Positions 5,736-7,558 of a stretch of DNA of 7,558 bases are shown one piece after another (positions within the stretch are counted from its first letter, which is position 1; every line of letters starts with the position of its first letter). The stretch comes from Gammaproteobacteria bacterium. GTDB taxonomy: Bacteria > Pseudomonadota > Gammaproteobacteria > Thiohalobacterales > Thiohalobacteraceae. The notes under the pieces are model-generated. The model saw only the letters and a list, made by a program, of their open reading frames with translations, had not been told where the DNA came from and made no database searches. The position numbers and the translations under genes were made by a program. The stretch is taken from positions 1 through 7,558 of the forward strand of contig JAHJQQ010000036.1 in the NCBI GenBank assembly GCA_018819175.1, in the 5' to 3' direction.

Positions 5736-5751
5736 AAGTACATACTTATGG
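5732..5751. promoter_or_regulatory. Palindromic operator-like site
   Basis: CCATAAGTA (5732-5740) and TACTTATGG (5743-5751) are exact complements separated by only CA, giving an 18-of-20 symmetrical site. It overlaps the candidate -10 and start of transcription of the plus-strand gene, a typical repressor position. Weaker flanking arms, CAGGA (5724) and TCCTG (5763), lie outside. The protein that would bind is unknown. Confidence 0.55.
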
Positions 5752-5790
5752 AGCAGCTATTGTCCTGCCAGCGAGCAGCGCGGAGGTTGT

Positions 5791-7398
5791 ATGCGGCGCA
5801 CGCCATTTCGAGTCGTGGATACAGGTCTTAACCGTGCCGAACTGAATATCGCCATGGATCGGCGCTGGTTGGTCGCGCATGCCCAGGGCGAGCGCGATAA
5901 CCTGCTCCGTTTTTACCGCAGCACTCCCAGCGCCTGGATCGGCCTGCACCAATGGCCGGAGCGCGAATTGCGCCTGCATTACTGCCATCGCAAAGGCATC
6001 GACGTGGTGCGGCGCCTGACCGGCGGTGGCACGCTGTATGTCGATCCGCAGCAGCTTGGTTTCAGTCTGATCCTCAAATGGAGCGAACGCCTGGCCGAAC
6101 TCGGCGAGGCCGGCGTGATTCAGCGCGGCTGCGAGGCCGTGGTCGCGGCCTTGCGTGGCCTGGGTATCGCGGCCGTGTTCAAGGCGCCTAACGATATCGA
6201 GGTCGCCGGACGAAAACTGGCCAGCCTCTATGCCAGTCGTGATCGCGGCTCATTCCTGTTGCAGGCGACACTACTGATGACAGCGGATATCACGCGCATG
6301 CAGGCTGCGCTGCGACTGCCGTCCGAGCCCGCGGCGAACAGCCAGGGCCCGCGCGCGGCCGCTGAGCGTCTTACCGCACTGGACCAGGTATGCAGTCGTG
6401 CCCCGACACCGGCGCGCCTTCGCAAGGCGCTGACCGAATCCTTTGCCGCTCAGTTCAATCTGCGTGCCGAGTCATCCACCAAAACCGTCTATGCCCAGCT
6501 GCGCGAAACCTCCGCGGATGAACTCTGGCCGGCAGGATTGAATCAGCCCATTGAAATCTCCACCGCAACCACTGACTGGCGAGCCCTGGCTGAAACCATG
6601 AGTGAATTGGCCGAAGCGCTATGGACTTCACCCGCCGGTCTGTTGCGCGCGCGGCTGCGCTGGGATGCGTTAAGAGGTGTGCCGAACTGGCTGGAGATCG
6701 GTGGTGCCGTGCAGGTGCAGCCCTTGGATCTGTTCGCGCGCCTCGCACAGGGGCTGGCGGGTGTGCGTCGGGACGAACTGGCTGCCAAACTGCAACGGCT
6801 ATGTGCATCCGCGCATGCGCATCTCGTCGGCTTTACGCAGGACGATCTGCTTGCCGTGCTGACACGTGTCTGGGACCGCGCCGAGCAGCAGCGCGATTTC
6901 GGTCTCAGCATGGAACAGAGCAATCGGCTGACCGTGGTCAATGCGCCAAGCCAGGCGGCCAATGTCGTAAGCCTTATGCAGCAGGCCGATACCCTGCTGT
7001 TGCCCTATTGCGCGCGGCCGTTGGAATGCCGGGATAAGTCACTTGATGAATGCCGCGACTGTACCGGCTGCGAGGTTGGCGGGGCCTGTCGTACCGCCGC
7101 ATCCCAGGCGTTGAACATCCGCGAGCTGAAACGCTATGCGGAACTCGATGGCCTGCTCACGCAACTGCGCGAGGACGGCTCGACCGGCATCGTCGGTATG
7201 ACCTGCCAGACCTTCTTCATCAAACACAGTGATGCATTCACGCGCGCGGGTTTGCCGGTATTGCTGGTCGATCTGGGCGGCACTACGTGCTACGAATTGC
7301 AGCAGGATGCGGCCGGTTACAGCGGACGATTCCCGCATAAGACCATGCTGGATGCGCACGTGTTGGAGAAGTTGGTGCGCGTGAGAGGCGTAGGTTGA
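5791..7398 (+). CDS. Lipoate-protein ligase fused to a DUF116-like domain
   Basis: Cytoplasmic protein of 535 aa. Residues about 5-225 are a BPL/LplA-type catalytic domain: FRVVDTGLNRAELNIAMD at the start, the nucleotide-binding RRLTGGG (74-80), and NDIEVAGRKLAS with probable catalytic lysine K142. Residues about 285-365 (WLEIGGAVQVQPLDLFARLAQGL...GFTQDDLLAVL) resemble the LplA accessory domain that assists adenylation. Residues about 400-505 are DUF116-like, with C407, C413, C421, C424, C427, C433, C472 and C500 and the IVGMTCQTFF and LLVDLGGTTCYEL blocks. The enzyme would activate lipoate or octanoate and attach it to a lysine of an acceptor protein. The cysteines could bind a metal or iron-sulfur cluster (inference). 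SD GGAGG sits 4 bases before the ATG. No acceptor gene is nearby. Bacteria with sHdr/lipoate-binding-protein sulfur oxidation use dedicated ligases, but nothing here proves that link. Confidence 0.88.
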   Translation: MRRTPFRVVDTGLNRAELNIAMDRRWLVAHAQGERDNLLRFYRSTPSAWIGLHQWPERELRLHYCHRKGIDVVRRLTGGGTLYVDPQQLGFSLILKWSERLAELGEAGVIQRGCEAVVAALRGLGIAAVFKAPNDIEVAGRKLASLYASRDRGSFLLQATLLMTADITRMQAALRLPSEPAANSQGPRAAAERLTALDQVCSRAPTPARLRKALTESFAAQFNLRAESSTKTVYAQLRETSADELWPAGLNQPIEISTATTDWRALAETMSELAEALWTSPAGLLRARLRWDALRGVPNWLEIGGAVQVQPLDLFARLAQGLAGVRRDELAAKLQRLCASAHAHLVGFTQDDLLAVLTRVWDRAEQQRDFGLSMEQSNRLTVVNAPSQAANVVSLMQQADTLLLPYCARPLECRDKSLDECRDCTGCEVGGACRTAASQALNIRELKRYAELDGLLTQLREDGSTGIVGMTCQTFFIKHSDAFTRAGLPVLLVDLGGTTCYELQQDAAGYSGRFPHKTMLDAHVLEKLVRVRGVG

Positions 7399-7422
7399 GT
7401 GGAAAGGACTGTCTACGATTAA

Positions 7423-7558
7423 CAGGCTGTTGAAAAACGCGCTGAGGGGCGCACCGCTACGTTGGAAACGGCCTCAAAATGCTCATTTACTCCGTGTAAA
7501 CTCCGCTTTTTCGCCCGTTCCCGCCTTGCACTGCATCCCCTGATCGCGTTTTTCAACA
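7423..7558. repeat. Long imperfect palindrome, MITE-like, cut by window end
   Basis: TGTTGAAAAACGCG (7428-7441) is exactly complementary to 7545-7558 at the window edge. Inward, CTGAGGGGCGCA pairs imperfectly with TGCATCCCCTGAT, and GGAAACGG..TTTAC segments pair with GTAAA..CCGTTCCC around a centre near 7492. Left flank CAGGC suggests the right arm continues with GCCTG beyond the window. It encodes no transposase. It begins 25 bases after the lipoate ligase stop and could end that transcript or be a small non-autonomous element. Confidence 0.75.

Overview
The window looks like chromosome of a GC-rich gammaproteobacterium. Three things point that way: the divergent darP(yjgA)/pmbA pair, which matches the Escherichia coli arrangement; a REP of the GTAGG..CGGGCTTGCCCGCG type; and several other dispersed palindromic repeats typical of that class. 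Species cannot be read from the sequence. An FNR-type site, a cytochrome c'-like protein and a lipoate ligase/DUF116 fusion suggest a metabolically versatile, possibly facultatively anaerobic organism (inference).

Layout. 1-326 has no convincing gene but holds a degenerate nonamer repeat and a nested palindrome. darP (327-842, minus) and pmbA/tldE (1092-2450, plus) diverge from an intergenic region filled by nested repeats. A perfect 12-bp hairpin follows pmbA. At 2693-3790 (plus) is an unusual response regulator: an N-terminal receiver, a long helical middle and one C-terminal membrane helix. It converges on a minus-strand pair, an exported NTF2-like protein (4321-4815) followed by an exported cytochrome c'-type protein (3862-4311). 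Their 9-nt junction has a ribosome binding site overlapping the upstream stop. Upstream of the pair lie a REP and a repeat arm, then an unrecognised 178-aa minus-strand gene (5095-5631).

The most interesting part is the divergent region 5632-5790 and the plus-strand gene after it. It contains a perfect TTGAT-N4-ATCAA (FNR/Anr-type) site, with a candidate -10 at exactly the spacing of a class II FNR promoter. A second near-perfect 20-bp palindrome overlaps that -10. Downstream is a 535-aa protein in which a lipoate-protein ligase (catalytic and accessory domains) is fused to a cysteine-rich DUF116-like domain. This suggests oxygen-responsive lipoylation with a metal- or redox-active appendage; it is a hypothesis, not a demonstrated system.

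The window ends inside a long imperfect palindrome (7423-7558). Three minus-strand genes are each followed within 25 nt of the stop by the same AGAGGTTCC-containing arm, once as part of a full palindrome and twice alone.
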